From the NCBI RefSeq assembly GCF_037976825.1, contig NZ_CP150269.1, forward strand, positions 5,469,501 through 5,533,500: DNA of 64,000 bases. The letters run 5' to 3'. A model generated the notes under the pieces. That model ran no database searches, was not told where the DNA came from, and saw only the letters and a program-made list of their open reading frames with translations. The stretch is from Paenibacillus sp. FSL K6-1330 (GTDB lineage Bacteria > Bacillota > Bacilli > Paenibacillales > Paenibacillaceae). The position numbers were made by a program, and so were the translations under genes. Shown here piece after piece: positions 44,488 through 53,741 of this stretch (positions are counted from its first letter, which is position 1; the number at the start of each line of letters is the position of its first letter).

Positions 44488-44536
44488 AATACGCAGCATC
44501 ACTATTCGTCAGTGATGCTGCGTATTTCTCTTTTTT
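44488..44536 (+). terminator. Terminator after the Q-rich cupin gene
   Basis: Sixteen-base perfect arms (AATACGCAGCATCACT and its complement) around a seven-base loop, followed by a T-run. It also lies just past the end of the convergent phosphoesterase gene. Confidence 0.92.
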
Positions 44537-44549
44537 ATATGGAATTATA

Positions 44550-45203
44550 TTATTTAGGAAGACCGGATGCTCCCGTTATTTTCATCTTCCGGCACGTAAT
44601 GTTCTCAGGCCGCGTAACCGATATGGACCACTGTATACCCGAGGTCAGATTAACCAGACTTAAGTAATATCCGTGTCCTGCGCCGGTATCAATACCCAGC
44701 TTACCGTCGCCATACCAGAGCTCCTCTGGCGGTACACCTAGACGAAATGTAGACGTATGACCGAATACAATCGTTTTATCCAACCATCGGGGGGACAGAA
44801 AAAACGGCTCGCGAATTTCCGTTAATTCTTCCGGGCTCTGAGCATGAAGCGGAATTCCGGGCCGAATGCCTGCATGCACAAACAAGTATTGATTATACTC
44901 GGTCCATAGCGGCATTGTTGCTATGAACTGCTGATACTTCATGAGCCTGGGAGCCGCGAGCCCTGCTTGTTCCGGTCGGTGATGCAGCCATTTGCGTTCG
45001 TTATTACCCAGCAGTGCAATAGCACCGGCATCTCGCAGTTCCTCCACATAATCCAGTGTCCCTGCTGAATCCGGTCCCTTATTTACATAATCCCCAAGCA
45101 AGAACAAGCGGTCCACCTCCGGATCATAATGTACATGCCGCAGGAGAGTTTCAAGCAGATAACCGTAGCCATGAACATCCGAAACCGCGTACACCTGACT
45201 CAT
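44550..45203 (-). CDS. Metallophosphoesterase with GNNE motif
   Basis: A 217-residue calcineurin-like phosphoesterase of the bacterial PPP/ApaH-like group. Motifs are SDVHG (8-12), GDYVNKG (37-43), VHAG and FGHT. The central motif is GNNE (66-69), not the usual GNHE: the His that assists catalysis is Asn, from one codon change. The other metal ligands remain, so it may still bind metals with reduced or changed activity. Its ATG overlaps the stop of the ABC ATPase gene by four bases, so it is translationally coupled and belongs to the importer operon. A role in processing a phosphate-containing substrate is inference. Confidence 0.85.
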   Translation of the reverse strand: MSQVYAVSDVHGYGYLLETLLRHVHYDPEVDRLFLLGDYVNKGPDSAGTLDYVEELRDAGAIALLGNNERKWLHHRPEQAGLAAPRLMKYQQFIATMPLWTEYNQYLFVHAGIRPGIPLHAQSPEELTEIREPFFLSPRWLDKTIVFGHTSTFRLGVPPEELWYGDGKLGIDTGAGHGYYLSLVNLTSGIQWSISVTRPENITCRKMKITGASGLPK

Positions 45204-46279
45204 GGGGCTAACATACTGCTGTCTGCATATATCATGGTTTGATCCGGAGACAGTCGTATCAACAATTCGCTTCCGGCATCCACGCTGCAATCATGGAATA
45301 AATGAATGGGCTGCTGATCTGCCGTTTCCACAATGACTCTCCATCTTGTTCCTTCGTACACCGTCTGCACCACCGTCACCTTCAGCAGGCTCCCTTCCTG
45401 CGAAGCTTCGCCGCGCCAAATCCGGATGGATTCAGGATGGACCATCATCACGGCCCTGCCGTCTCCCTTATCCACGCCGATGCGGAGTCCGGCTATCGGA
45501 CTCCCGGCAAGCATGGCTATTGGCTGTCCATCCTGGGTCAGTTTGGCTTCCAACTGATTATGATAGCCCATGAGCTGCGCAACCCAAGGGCTTGCCGGTC
45601 TCTCAAACAACGCCCTCGGCTCCCCGAATTGGTCAATTCCTCCATCCCGTAAAATCAGGATTCGATCAGCGACCGTAAATGCCTCCATACGATCATGCGT
45701 CACATACAGGGTAGCGATGGATAATTCGCCGAGCAATCTGGCCAATTCACCGCGCATATCCGTTCTAAGTTTGACATCCAGATTAGACAACGGTTCATCC
45801 ATTAATATCAGCTTTGGCTCTGTTGCCAACGCTCTCGCTATGCCTACTCGCTGCTGCTGACCGCCAGACAGTTGGGCCGGCAGGCGGTCCAATAAGCCTT
45901 CCAGCTTCAGAAGCGACTGGAGTCGATCCAATGTATTCGCTCTGTCTTTAGTGTCTAACTTTCGGCGTTTCATCCCATACTCCATATTTTGTTTCACCGT
46001 CATATGCGGCCAAAGGGCATAATCTTGAAACACCATATTAATGGGCCGGTTCTCCGGGGGAATATAGTGTCTCCCCCGTTCAACGGTGACCCCCGCCATC
46101 TCTACCTCGCCTGAATCTATGCGCTGAAGTCCGGCAACCATCTGCAGCAGCGTCGATTTTCCGCAGCCCGATGGACCGAGAATGCAAATGCGTTCCCCTT
46201 CCCTCACTTCAAACGTGATCGGCTTCAAGACTTGCTGCGAGCCGAATGATTTCGATACGCCCTTTACCTTTAGGATCAT
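45200..46279 (-). CDS. ABC importer ATPase (Fe/polyamine/phosphonate-type)
   Basis: A 359-residue ATP-binding subunit of the PotA/FbpC group. The nucleotide-binding domain has Walker A GPSGCGKST, signature LSGGQQQR and Walker B LILMDEPLSNLD. A C-terminal TOBE-like regulatory domain follows (GDGRAVMMVHPESIRIWRGE). The ATG at 46277-46279 follows GGAG. It energises the fused permease encoded upstream, and its stop overlaps the phosphoesterase start. The sequence alone does not separate ferric iron, polyamine, thiamine and 2-aminoethylphosphonate systems. Confidence 0.92.
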   Translation of the reverse strand: MILKVKGVSKSFGSQQVLKPITFEVREGERICILGPSGCGKSTLLQMVAGLQRIDSGEVEMAGVTVERGRHYIPPENRPINMVFQDYALWPHMTVKQNMEYGMKRRKLDTKDRANTLDRLQSLLKLEGLLDRLPAQLSGGQQQRVGIARALATEPKLILMDEPLSNLDVKLRTDMRGELARLLGELSIATLYVTHDRMEAFTVADRILILRDGGIDQFGEPRALFERPASPWVAQLMGYHNQLEAKLTQDGQPIAMLAGSPIAGLRIGVDKGDGRAVMMVHPESIRIWRGEASQEGSLLKVTVVQTVYEGTRWRVIVETADQQPIHLFHDCSVDAGSELLIRLSPDQTMIYADSSMLAP

Positions 46280-46333
46280 TCCACTCTCCATCCTTTCTAA
46301 GTTGGATCACGCTCTATCGACAGCCATTTCCGT

Positions 46334-48046
46334 CTACCGCTTTCTATTGCCATCCAGCCATCGAAATACAAGGCGTCCCGCAGCTTGAAGCAGTACGATG
46401 ATGAGCACCACGGTACCGCAGCTTACAACGGTAGCAGCCGTAGCATAGCCGTAGCGCGAGAATTCAAAAGCTCTGTCGATAACCAGTGGCATCAGTGAAT
46501 AATTAGCCGGTTTCAGCATCGAGGCCAAGGCCAAATCAAACACGCTGGTTCCAAACGAAGCTAGGATCGCGATAAGCAAAGACTGACGTACCATGGGCAG
46601 TACGATATCCCGCATCCGTTCGAATATGCTCGCGCCTTGGATAGCGGCTGCCTTCAGCATCGTGCCGGACAAATTGCCGAACGCTCCAAGCTGGACCCTG
46701 ACTGCGTAGGGGATGGCACCGGCTATACCCGCAATCACGAGCAGCGAGGGGGTTCCGTATAAATGGAGTCCTAAAGGCTCCAGCCATTTCTGATTCCATA
46801 TGAAAATATAGCCGATCCCGAGCACAACGCCGGGGACCGCTAGGGATATGATGGAGAACAGCTGAAGCATGGGCTTTAGCTTAGACTCCGTGAAGGTCAG
46901 CATGTAGGCAACTACAAACCCGATCAGCATGCTAAACAATGCGGCTGCGGCTGCAATTGCGAGTGAATGATACATTCCTTCCAGATAACCGAGCAGCCGG
47001 TGATCCCCAGCCTGTCCTGCAAATAATTCACGATAATGCTCCAGCGTAAAATTGCCCGGATTCAGGCCTCCGCCTGCCTGTTTCAGCAGAGATACCGCTG
47101 CACTCGTCCCAATCGGAATCCCGAGACTCAGGAAAAGAAAAACCGTAATTGACAGATTGTACATCCAGGCAAACCGCGGCTTAACCTTCTCCATTTTGAC
47201 TGCTCTCGCATTCAGAAAGTCAAATCTGGATTTACGGAGGGTCACCATCAGCAAGGTCATCGCCAGCACCAGTATCAATACCAAGTAGAATGCCAGCACT
47301 CCCGCCATATCAAAACGTACAGGTGACTGGTAAATGGCCGAGTAAATGGAGTAGGTCAGCGTCGGGAATTTATACACAGTTGCCAATGCGGCAGGCAGCC
47401 CAAAATCGCCGATCGAATCCATAAAGACCAGTGTCCAGCCCGCAACATAAGAAGGGAGTGCCAGTGGCAATTCGACGGTTCTCCATACGGTGAAAGGCCC
47501 CGCGCCGTTCAGCCTGGCTGCATAACCGAACTGCCTTATATTCCACTCCGAAGCTGCCATAATAGCCAAGTAAGCTAACGGGAATTTGCTTAGGGACATG
47601 ACAAACACAAGTCCGGCAGGTTGAAAAATAAATGAAGTGACCCACGTCAGCCCCAGCCACTGATGAACCAGTCCATCCGCACTGGCAAACAATACCCAGC
47701 CCTGTGCAATCATGAACGATGGCGCGATCAGCAGAACCCACGCCGTCATATCCAGCAATCTTGCTGTTGCAAAGTTCCATCTTGCCCGGATGGTTGCAAG
47801 TACGCCTCCAATGATCGTACCGAACGTAGCCGTCCCCAGCGCTAATGTGACTGAATTCAGGAGGGATTGTTTCCACAGAGGTCGGTGAAATATGTCTCCG
47901 ATCAAACCCAAGCTGCTGGACTGGATCTGCCCGAAAAAGAGTCCAGGGAAAATCACGTTGATTAGCACGGCAAGCAGCGGCAGAAAAATAAAAACAAACA
48001 GGAGGAGGGTTACCCCGCCTCCATAGCGAGCTTCCGAAGTATTCAT
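46334..48046 (-). CDS. ABC importer permease, fused two-domain type
   Basis: A 570-residue permease with about twelve membrane segments and two EAA-type loops (YAARLNGAGPFTVWRTVELP and MLKAAAIQGASIFERMRDIV), that is, both halves of the channel in one chain as in FbpB/ThiP proteins. Such fused permeases serve iron(III), thiamine or 2-aminoethylphosphonate importers. It lies between the binding-protein gene (nine-base gap) and the ATPase gene in one operon. The substrate is not determinable by eye. Confidence 0.93.
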   Translation of the reverse strand: MNTSEARYGGGVTLLLFVFIFLPLLAVLINVIFPGLFFGQIQSSSLGLIGDIFHRPLWKQSLLNSVTLALGTATFGTIIGGVLATIRARWNFATARLLDMTAWVLLIAPSFMIAQGWVLFASADGLVHQWLGLTWVTSFIFQPAGLVFVMSLSKFPLAYLAIMAASEWNIRQFGYAARLNGAGPFTVWRTVELPLALPSYVAGWTLVFMDSIGDFGLPAALATVYKFPTLTYSIYSAIYQSPVRFDMAGVLAFYLVLILVLAMTLLMVTLRKSRFDFLNARAVKMEKVKPRFAWMYNLSITVFLFLSLGIPIGTSAAVSLLKQAGGGLNPGNFTLEHYRELFAGQAGDHRLLGYLEGMYHSLAIAAAAALFSMLIGFVVAYMLTFTESKLKPMLQLFSIISLAVPGVVLGIGYIFIWNQKWLEPLGLHLYGTPSLLVIAGIAGAIPYAVRVQLGAFGNLSGTMLKAAAIQGASIFERMRDIVLPMVRQSLLIAILASFGTSVFDLALASMLKPANYSLMPLVIDRAFEFSRYGYATAATVVSCGTVVLIIVLLQAAGRLVFRWLDGNRKR

Positions 48047-48055
48047 GTTATGTGC

Positions 48056-49180
48056 CTACCTTACGTTTTGATCCGCAAACCAAGTCTTGATCTCAACCTC
48101 ATGCTCTGAGGCCCACTTCGCAGAAGGCAGCATAAAGGCTCCGTTCGGTTCACGTTCACTTCGCGCTGACACACCTTCAACGAGCGGCGTAAAGAAACTA
48201 TCCGTGGAATCCTGACTGGTTAACATCTGCTGTGTCTCGGGTTTTAGCATATATTCCACAAATGCCTTGGCCGCTGCCGGGTTCTTGGTATGTTTGCTGA
48301 TCGCTACAACACGCAAGCTGCCTGGCGCACCCTCGCGCGGCCATATCACCTCAATAGGCTCACCTGCAAGCTTCAGTTCATAAGCATTGTGCTCCTGGAG
48401 TGCCGCAACCTCGATTTCTCCGCTTAACAATGCTTTTCCGACCGGACCATTCTTGGGGTAGACATGCAGCCCCTTCTTAAAACGCTGCTCATATTTCTGC
48501 TCTGCCGCTTCGACACCCCATTGCTCATAAAAAGCAGATACGAGCGGATAGGCAGGCGCTGCTACGGCCGGATCGGCATGACCCACAGGACCGTCATAGG
48601 CAAAAAATTGCTCCCAGGTCGTCGGTGCCTTCTCCGGCGTTACCAGCGTTGTGTTATAAGCGATGACCCCGGCCGCATGAATGCCTATAGGAAAGTAGGC
48701 GAAATCTTCGGGAACATAACTCCTTCCGTTTTCGGACAGATTTCCCAGATTCTCAGGCTCCCAGTCTGTCAGCAGGAAATCGCGATCTGCCAAATTGCGC
48801 ACCGAACCGTGCCCATCCATCATCAGGACGTCCCACTGCGGGTTACCCTGCTCGGCTTCTATTTTGGCCAATGCTTCTCCCCCGCCGTAATGCACGGCTT
48901 CGATCTTGAAGCCTGTCTCTTCCATAAACTTCGGAGCAATGAAATCTACAAAATCATTCCCGTATAAGTAGATCGTTTCCCCGGTATCCTCTGCGTTGTC
49001 GCTGGTCAAGGATACGTCCGACTGTCCGGCGGTACTTCCGCTTCCGCTGGTAATGGGTCCTGTCGTTTCCTTAGATCGAACCGTTTGCTGTCCATCCGAT
49101 TGCGCGCAAGCCGACAACAACAACATCAGCGCAGTTAATGCAATGAATATCCCATGTTTAAAGCCTCTTTTTTTGTTCAT
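48056..49180 (-). CDS. Extracellular solute-binding lipoprotein (PotD/FbpA-like)
   Basis: A 374-residue binding protein. The signal peptide ends in lipobox LLSAC. The mature chain shows TIYLYGNDFVDFIAPKFMEE, AKIEAEQGNPQWDVLMMDGH and VVAISKHTKNPAAAKAFVEY, typical of the PotD/AfuA class that binds iron, polyamines, thiamine or phosphonates. ATG after CAGGAGGGTGAC. First gene of the four-gene operon that ends with the phosphoesterase, and divergent from a LysR regulator. Because a phosphoesterase is part of the operon, a phosphorylated or phosphonate ligand is a reasonable but unproven guess. Confidence 0.92.
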   Translation of the reverse strand: MNKKRGFKHGIFIALTALMLLLSACAQSDGQQTVRSKETTGPITSGSGSTAGQSDVSLTSDNAEDTGETIYLYGNDFVDFIAPKFMEETGFKIEAVHYGGGEALAKIEAEQGNPQWDVLMMDGHGSVRNLADRDFLLTDWEPENLGNLSENGRSYVPEDFAYFPIGIHAAGVIAYNTTLVTPEKAPTTWEQFFAYDGPVGHADPAVAAPAYPLVSAFYEQWGVEAAEQKYEQRFKKGLHVYPKNGPVGKALLSGEIEVAALQEHNAYELKLAGEPIEVIWPREGAPGSLRVVAISKHTKNPAAAKAFVEYMLKPETQQMLTSQDSTDSFFTPLVEGVSARSEREPNGAFMLPSAKWASEHEVEIKTWFADQNVR

Positions 49181-49278
49181 GTCACCCTCCTGTTTCTGAT
49201 TTCCTTCTTGGTTCCATTTCAGCATAACGCGCCAAATTCAATTAAAAATTATCGCTGCGTTAACAAAGAGTTAAATAA

Positions 49279-49298
49279 TATCTATCAAATGTTAGATA
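49279..49298. promoter_or_regulatory. LysR-type operator candidate
   Basis: TATCTA and TAGATA form perfect arms with an eight-base spacer, in the divergent interval between the binding-protein gene and the LysR gene, where a T-N11-A type site is expected. Confidence 0.5.
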
Positions 49299-49342
49299 AG
49301 ATTAAGATTATCAATGATGAAATGGAAAGAGAGGATAGCAAC

Positions 49343-50272
49343 ATGAACTTACAGCAATTAAAAGTATTTGTGCTTACCGTGGAGCTGAGGAAGTTGTACC
49401 TTGTGGCTCAGAAGCTGGGCATTACCCAGCCAACCGTCACCTTCCATTTAAATAAGCTGCAGGAAGAGCTTGGCCTTGCCCTGTTTCACACCAAGTCCTA
49501 CCATGTCATCAAGCTTACGGAAGCCGGTCAAGCCTTTTATCATTACGCATCGCAGATCCATTCCCTGTCTGAGGAAGCTTCATCAACTATGGATGTCTTC
49601 CGCGGAACCGCTGCAGGAGTACTCGCCATTGGCAGCACCCATACTCCCGCTACCTACCTGTTACCGCCGTTTCTGCAACAGTTGAAACTTAATTATCCGG
49701 GATTGTCCATCCAGTTGGATGTCCGACCGGCTGCCTATATTATCGAGAAAGTCAAAAAATACGAGCTCGATGTAGGCATCATATCGAACACGCAAGTAGA
49801 TGAGCCTGAATTCATCGTACAGCCGCTGATCCATGATGATCTGGTGCTTATATTCGCCCCGGATCATCCCTTTGCCAGCATAAGAGATTTAATTCCGAGC
49901 GATCTGGTCGAACATCCCTTTGTTTCGCATGAACCAGGCTCCATCAGCAGACAGCTTATTGACCGCTGGGCTGACAAACATCATATCCACCTTCTAATAT
50001 CATTGGAAATCTCGGGAACCGAAGCACTGAAAGCAGCCGTTCGGCACCGTCTGGGGTATGGCATGATCGCAGAAGCTGCCATACAAGAAGAACTGGCAGA
50101 GGGGAAACTCCAATCACGACCTATTCCGTCCTGGCTGCCCGAGCGCCGGATTTATGCCGTTCGCCACCGTAATAAGCTGATCAGTCCGGCGCTGCGGATG
50201 TTCTGGAGAAACCTTTTGGACAATTTTGCATCACAACAGCCGGAAGAGAGTCATGACACGATTCAAGATTAA
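49343..50272 (+). CDS. LysR family regulator of the divergent importer
   Basis: A 309-residue LysR protein. The N-terminal LQQLKVFVLTVELRKLYLVA and ITQPTVTFHLNKLQEELG give the winged helix; the effector domain includes LDVGIISNTQVDE and AAVRHRLGYGMIAEAA. Start at ATG 49343 with AGAGAGGAT upstream. It is divergent from the importer/phosphoesterase operon, with an inverted repeat (TATCTA/TAGATA) between. The M20 peptidase gene follows on the same strand after about 100 bases. Confidence 0.92.
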   Translation: MNLQQLKVFVLTVELRKLYLVAQKLGITQPTVTFHLNKLQEELGLALFHTKSYHVIKLTEAGQAFYHYASQIHSLSEEASSTMDVFRGTAAGVLAIGSTHTPATYLLPPFLQQLKLNYPGLSIQLDVRPAAYIIEKVKKYELDVGIISNTQVDEPEFIVQPLIHDDLVLIFAPDHPFASIRDLIPSDLVEHPFVSHEPGSISRQLIDRWADKHHIHLLISLEISGTEALKAAVRHRLGYGMIAEAAIQEELAEGKLQSRPIPSWLPERRIYAVRHRNKLISPALRMFWRNLLDNFASQQPEESHDTIQD

Positions 50273-50369
50273 TCCCGCTATATTTCGTATTCCTCGAAAA
50301 ACGGTTAGAATAGTAAGGTACGGCATCCATCGAATGCCAATGAGAATTTTGAAGGAGGATCCCTATAAC

Positions 50370-51731
50370 ATGAGTATTGATTATAAAGCGTATTTCGCTG
50401 AACACCGCGAAACCCATCTGAATGAGTTGAAGGAATGGTTGTCCATTCCGAGCATTTCGGCCCTGTCCGAGCACAAAGGCGATGTGGCAAAGGCTGCCGA
50501 GTGGCTCGCAGGCAAGCTGACCGAAGCAGGCCTTGAGCATGTGGAAGTTCATCAAACGGCAGGACATCCTATTATTACGGCAGACTATCTGCATGCCGAA
50601 GGCAAACCAACCGTGCTCGTATACGGTCACTATGACGTACAGCCTGTAGACCCGCTTCATCTGTGGGAAACGCCGCCCTTCGAGCCGGCTATCCGTAACG
50701 GAAAATTGTATGCACGCGGAGCAACGGACGATAAAGGCCAGCTCTTCCTGCATGTCAAAGCCGTTGAAGCCATTTTGAAGCAAGAGAAAGAGCTTCCGGT
50801 CAACATCAAATTCTGCATTGAAGGCGAAGAAGAGGTGTCCAGCCCGAACCTCCCGCTCTATCTTGACAACAACAAGGACAAGCTGGCCGCAGACGCCATC
50901 GTGATCTCGGATACATCCCTGCTCGCACCTGGCAAACCGGCCATTTCCACAGGCCTTCGCGGATTGTGCTCCCTAGAGTTGTCTCTGGAAACAGCCAATA
51001 CCGACCTTCATTCCGGTACATATGGCGGCGGCGTACCTAACGCCCTGCATGCCCTCGTCTCCCTGCTCTCTTCGCTTCATGACGAGCAAGGCCGTGTCGC
51101 CGTAAAAGGCTTCTATGACGGCGTGCTCGAGCTGTCGCCTGAAATGCGTGAGGAATTTGCCAAGCAGGAATTCGACGAGGATAAGCTGAAGCAGGATCTC
51201 GGCCTCGATTCCCTGTACGGTGAGGAAGGATTCTCCTTCGTTGAACGCGTGGGAGCGCGTCCGACCCTTGAGCTGAACGGCGTATACGGCGGATTCCAGG
51301 GTGAAGGCAGCAAGACGGTTATTCCGAAGGAAGCCCATGCCAAAATTACGTGCCGCTTGGTGGCGGACCAGGATCCGGAAGCGGTCCTCGACGCGATTGA
51401 AGCCCACTTGCATGCCCACACTCCAGTCGGTTCGAAGATTACGTTTAAACCGAAGGAAAAGGCATTCGCCTTCAACATCGATCCGTCCCATCCAATGCTG
51501 CAAAAAGCCGCGGACGCCTTCGAACATGTCTACGGCACGCGTGCCCTCTTTACAAAGGATGGCGGGTCCATCCCGATCGTGGAGAAGCTGTCCAGCACGC
51601 TCGATGCACCTGCCGTCATGATGGGCTTTGGCTTGCCGGACGAGAATCTGCACGCTCCGAACGAGCATTTGAATTTGGAGAATTTCGATAAAGGTTTGCT
51701 GACGATCGTTGAGTATTTGAAGCTCGTGTAA
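50370..51731 (+). CDS. M20 family dipeptidase
   Basis: A 453-residue zinc peptidase of the M20 family (dipeptidase/ArgE-DapE group). Metal site and catalytic segments are VYGHYDVQPVDP, ARGATDDKGQL (bridging Asp) and EGEEEVSSP (catalytic Glu), with a dimerisation domain insert (TDLHSGTYGGGVPNALHAL) and a C-terminal GGSIPIV. No signal peptide, so it acts in the cytosol, hydrolysing small peptides. GAAGGAGGATCC precedes the ATG. Longer frames upstream overlap the LysR gene end and lack a site. A strong terminator follows about 100 bases later. Confidence 0.93.
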   Translation: MSIDYKAYFAEHRETHLNELKEWLSIPSISALSEHKGDVAKAAEWLAGKLTEAGLEHVEVHQTAGHPIITADYLHAEGKPTVLVYGHYDVQPVDPLHLWETPPFEPAIRNGKLYARGATDDKGQLFLHVKAVEAILKQEKELPVNIKFCIEGEEEVSSPNLPLYLDNNKDKLAADAIVISDTSLLAPGKPAISTGLRGLCSLELSLETANTDLHSGTYGGGVPNALHALVSLLSSLHDEQGRVAVKGFYDGVLELSPEMREEFAKQEFDEDKLKQDLGLDSLYGEEGFSFVERVGARPTLELNGVYGGFQGEGSKTVIPKEAHAKITCRLVADQDPEAVLDAIEAHLHAHTPVGSKITFKPKEKAFAFNIDPSHPMLQKAADAFEHVYGTRALFTKDGGSIPIVEKLSSTLDAPAVMMGFGLPDENLHAPNEHLNLENFDKGLLTIVEYLKLV

Positions 51732-51830
51732 ACTTTTGCCGCCAACGGCCAAAGCGTAGACGCCAACATCACCTGGACACCGCGACCTTCCCGCGGGAAG
51801 GAAAGCCCAAAGAGTAATCGTAAAGATCCT

Positions 51831-51889
51831 AAAAAAGAACGCGTATGGCGGGATAACCGAATCCCTGCCAATACGCGTTCTTTGTTTTT
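51831..51889 (+). terminator. Terminator of the dipeptidase gene
   Basis: AAAGAACGCGTAT pairs with ATACGCGTTCTTT with additional GGC/GCC pairing in the loop, followed by a T-rich stretch. Confidence 0.88.
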
Positions 51890-51990
51890 AGAAAAGTCCC
51901 TTATGCCATCCACATACCGACCATCGGACTGCGGCTTCGGTTTACCGAAGAAAATCGGCCATGGGGTGTGTCCTACAAAAACTTATTACT

Positions 51991-52050
51991 GGCTGCTATC
52001 ACCAAACAGGTAATTTCATCACCAACAAGCCGCTGCTATCACCAACAAGC
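51991..52050. repeat. Tandem repeat, 20-base period, three units
   Basis: Three consecutive 20-base units share the core CATCACCAACAAGC or CTATCACCAA. The third and first units are most alike (GCTGCTATCACCAA). A fourth, weaker unit may follow. It is in the 790-base gap between the dipeptidase and alcohol dehydrogenase genes. Confidence 0.55.
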
Positions 52051-52074
52051 CACACTATTACAATAAGCCGCAAC

Positions 52075-52264
52075 TAACGGACCACAGATCCGCTATTTGC
52101 ACGATTCAGACGATTTTCTTATCCTAACGGACACCAAGTCCGTTATTCATCCCTTTCGCCGCGAAAAAACGGACTTTTTATGCAAATAACGTACCTCATG
52201 TCCGCTAGAATCCCAGTTTAGCTCTTATCGGATCAAATAACGGATCCTTTGTCCGTTAGAATTC
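52075..52264. repeat. Cluster of short inverted repeats (AACGGAC/GTCCGTT type)
   Basis: At least four degenerate units of about 23 bases occur in 190 bases: 52075-52097, 52125-52147, 52188-52211 and 52238-52264, with a partial one near 52168. The best unit (52125-52147) has perfect arms TAACGGAC and GTCCGTTA around five bases, flanked by ATT. Each can form a small hairpin. Nothing in the region looks coding. The cluster lies upstream of the alcohol dehydrogenase gene. Similar elements are scattered in intergenic parts of Paenibacillus genomes as far as I recall. Confidence 0.6.
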
Positions 52265-52518
52265 GAAGTTATCCAGTTATCGAACCAGCAGTTATCACCG
52301 TCCTATGTCCGGTAAGCCCGAAAGTATACATTTAACACGCTTGCCATCGGGCTCGCTTAACACCGTGAATTTACTCTGTTTATCATTGACCGTTCTTCAA
52401 ACAAACTATGTTTTTGCGCGTAGCAGCGCATATGCATAAATAGCGATGGGGATGTTAATAAAAGTGCATATCGGGTATTGAAAAGAGAACATATGTACAT
52501 CGCATGAGGAGGGAACAA

Positions 52519-53658
52519 ATGAGAGCAGTCACATTTCAAGGCGCAAAAGACATTCAGGTCAAAGACGTGCAGGATCCATCCCTTCAGACACAGGATGATA
52601 TTATCGTCCGCATCACCTCTACAGCCATTTGCGGTTCCGATCTTCATATATACCTCGGGACTATGCCCACGTCTAAAGATTTCGTGATCGGCCATGAGCC
52701 CATGGGGATCGTAGAAGAGATCGGTGCTAACGTAACCCGCGTAAAAAAAGGCAACCGCGTCGTTCTTCCGTTCAATGTTTCTTGCGGCCACTGCTACTAT
52801 TGTAATCATGATATGGAAAGTCAATGCGACAATTCCAATGGCAACCCGGATGTTCATACCGGTGGATACCTGGGTTACACCGAACGCTATGGTAACTATC
52901 CTGGAGGGCAGGCTGAATATCTGCGCGTGCCGTACGGGAACTTTATGCCGTTTGTCATCCCCGAATCTTGCGAACTGGAGGATGAGGCGCTTCTCTTCTT
53001 GTCTGACGTTCTGCCTACTGCCTATTGGAGCGTGGAAAATGCCGGCGTTAAGCCAGGTGATACCGTGACGGTGCTCGGCTGTGGACCGGTCGGTCTGATG
53101 ACCCAAAAATTCGCCTGGATGAAGGGGGCTAAACGGGTAATCGCCGTGGACCGCCTTCCCTACCGGCTGCAAAAAGCAAAGCGGATGAACAATGTTGAGA
53201 TCTACAATTTTGAAGACTATGATGATATGGGCGCGTACATCCGCGAGATCACTAAGGGCGGCACGGATATTGTGATCGACTGCGTTGGCATGGACGGGAA
53301 GAAGTCAACCATGGAAGCCATTGGTCAAAAGCTGAAGCTCCAAGGCGGAACGTTAAGCGCAATGGATATTGCCTTCGATGCCGTTCGCAAATTCGGCACC
53401 GTTCAGCTGACCGGCGTGTACGGTTCATTGTACAACATGTTCCCGCTGAGCCATATTTTTGAACGAAACATTACCCTTACCATGGGACAAGCCCCTGTCA
53501 TCCATTATATGCCGGAGCTGTTCAAGAAGATCACCGCCGGGGAATTTGATCCAACCGAGATTGTATCCCACCGGCTTCCACTGGAACAAGCAAGCGATGC
53601 CTATCGGATATTTAGCGATCATGAAGAAAACTGCACCAAGGTAGTTCTGAAGCCGTAG
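52519..53658 (+). CDS. Zinc-dependent alcohol dehydrogenase
   Basis: A 379-residue medium-chain dehydrogenase. Catalytic zinc ligands are in ICGSDLH and IGHEPMG. The four-Cys structural zinc site is CGHCYYCNHDMESQC. The Rossmann motif is VLGCGPVGLMTQ followed by AVDRLPYR. Length and sequence resemble FdhA/threonine-dehydrogenase-like enzymes; the substrate is likely an alcohol or aldehyde adduct. The ATG at 52519 has GGAGGG upstream; a version five codons longer begins inside that site. It appears to be a single gene. Confidence 0.92.
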   Translation: MRAVTFQGAKDIQVKDVQDPSLQTQDDIIVRITSTAICGSDLHIYLGTMPTSKDFVIGHEPMGIVEEIGANVTRVKKGNRVVLPFNVSCGHCYYCNHDMESQCDNSNGNPDVHTGGYLGYTERYGNYPGGQAEYLRVPYGNFMPFVIPESCELEDEALLFLSDVLPTAYWSVENAGVKPGDTVTVLGCGPVGLMTQKFAWMKGAKRVIAVDRLPYRLQKAKRMNNVEIYNFEDYDDMGAYIREITKGGTDIVIDCVGMDGKKSTMEAIGQKLKLQGGTLSAMDIAFDAVRKFGTVQLTGVYGSLYNMFPLSHIFERNITLTMGQAPVIHYMPELFKKITAGEFDPTEIVSHRLPLEQASDAYRIFSDHEENCTKVVLKP

Positions 53659-53683
53659 CATCAATTCAAAGCTACAAGAATAA

Positions 53684-53741
53684 ACCAAACATTCCCTGTC
53701 ACAACCTTTGGATTGGATAGGAAGTGCTTGGTTTTTTGTGT
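53684..53741 (+). terminator. Imperfect terminator after the alcohol dehydrogenase gene
   Basis: AACCAAACATTCC and GGAAGTGCTTGGTT form an imperfect stem across a loop of about 25 bases, followed by TTTTTT. Confidence 0.6.

Noticed and set aside
51991..52264. Possible CRISPR array
   Set aside because: Units are too short and degenerate, adjoin without unique spacers or at irregular distances, and no cas gene is nearby.
52357..53172. Long minus-strand open frame of 271 codons over the alcohol dehydrogenase gene
   Set aside because: It is antisense to a well-supported enzyme with all zinc motifs, has no ribosome site and shows no family features.
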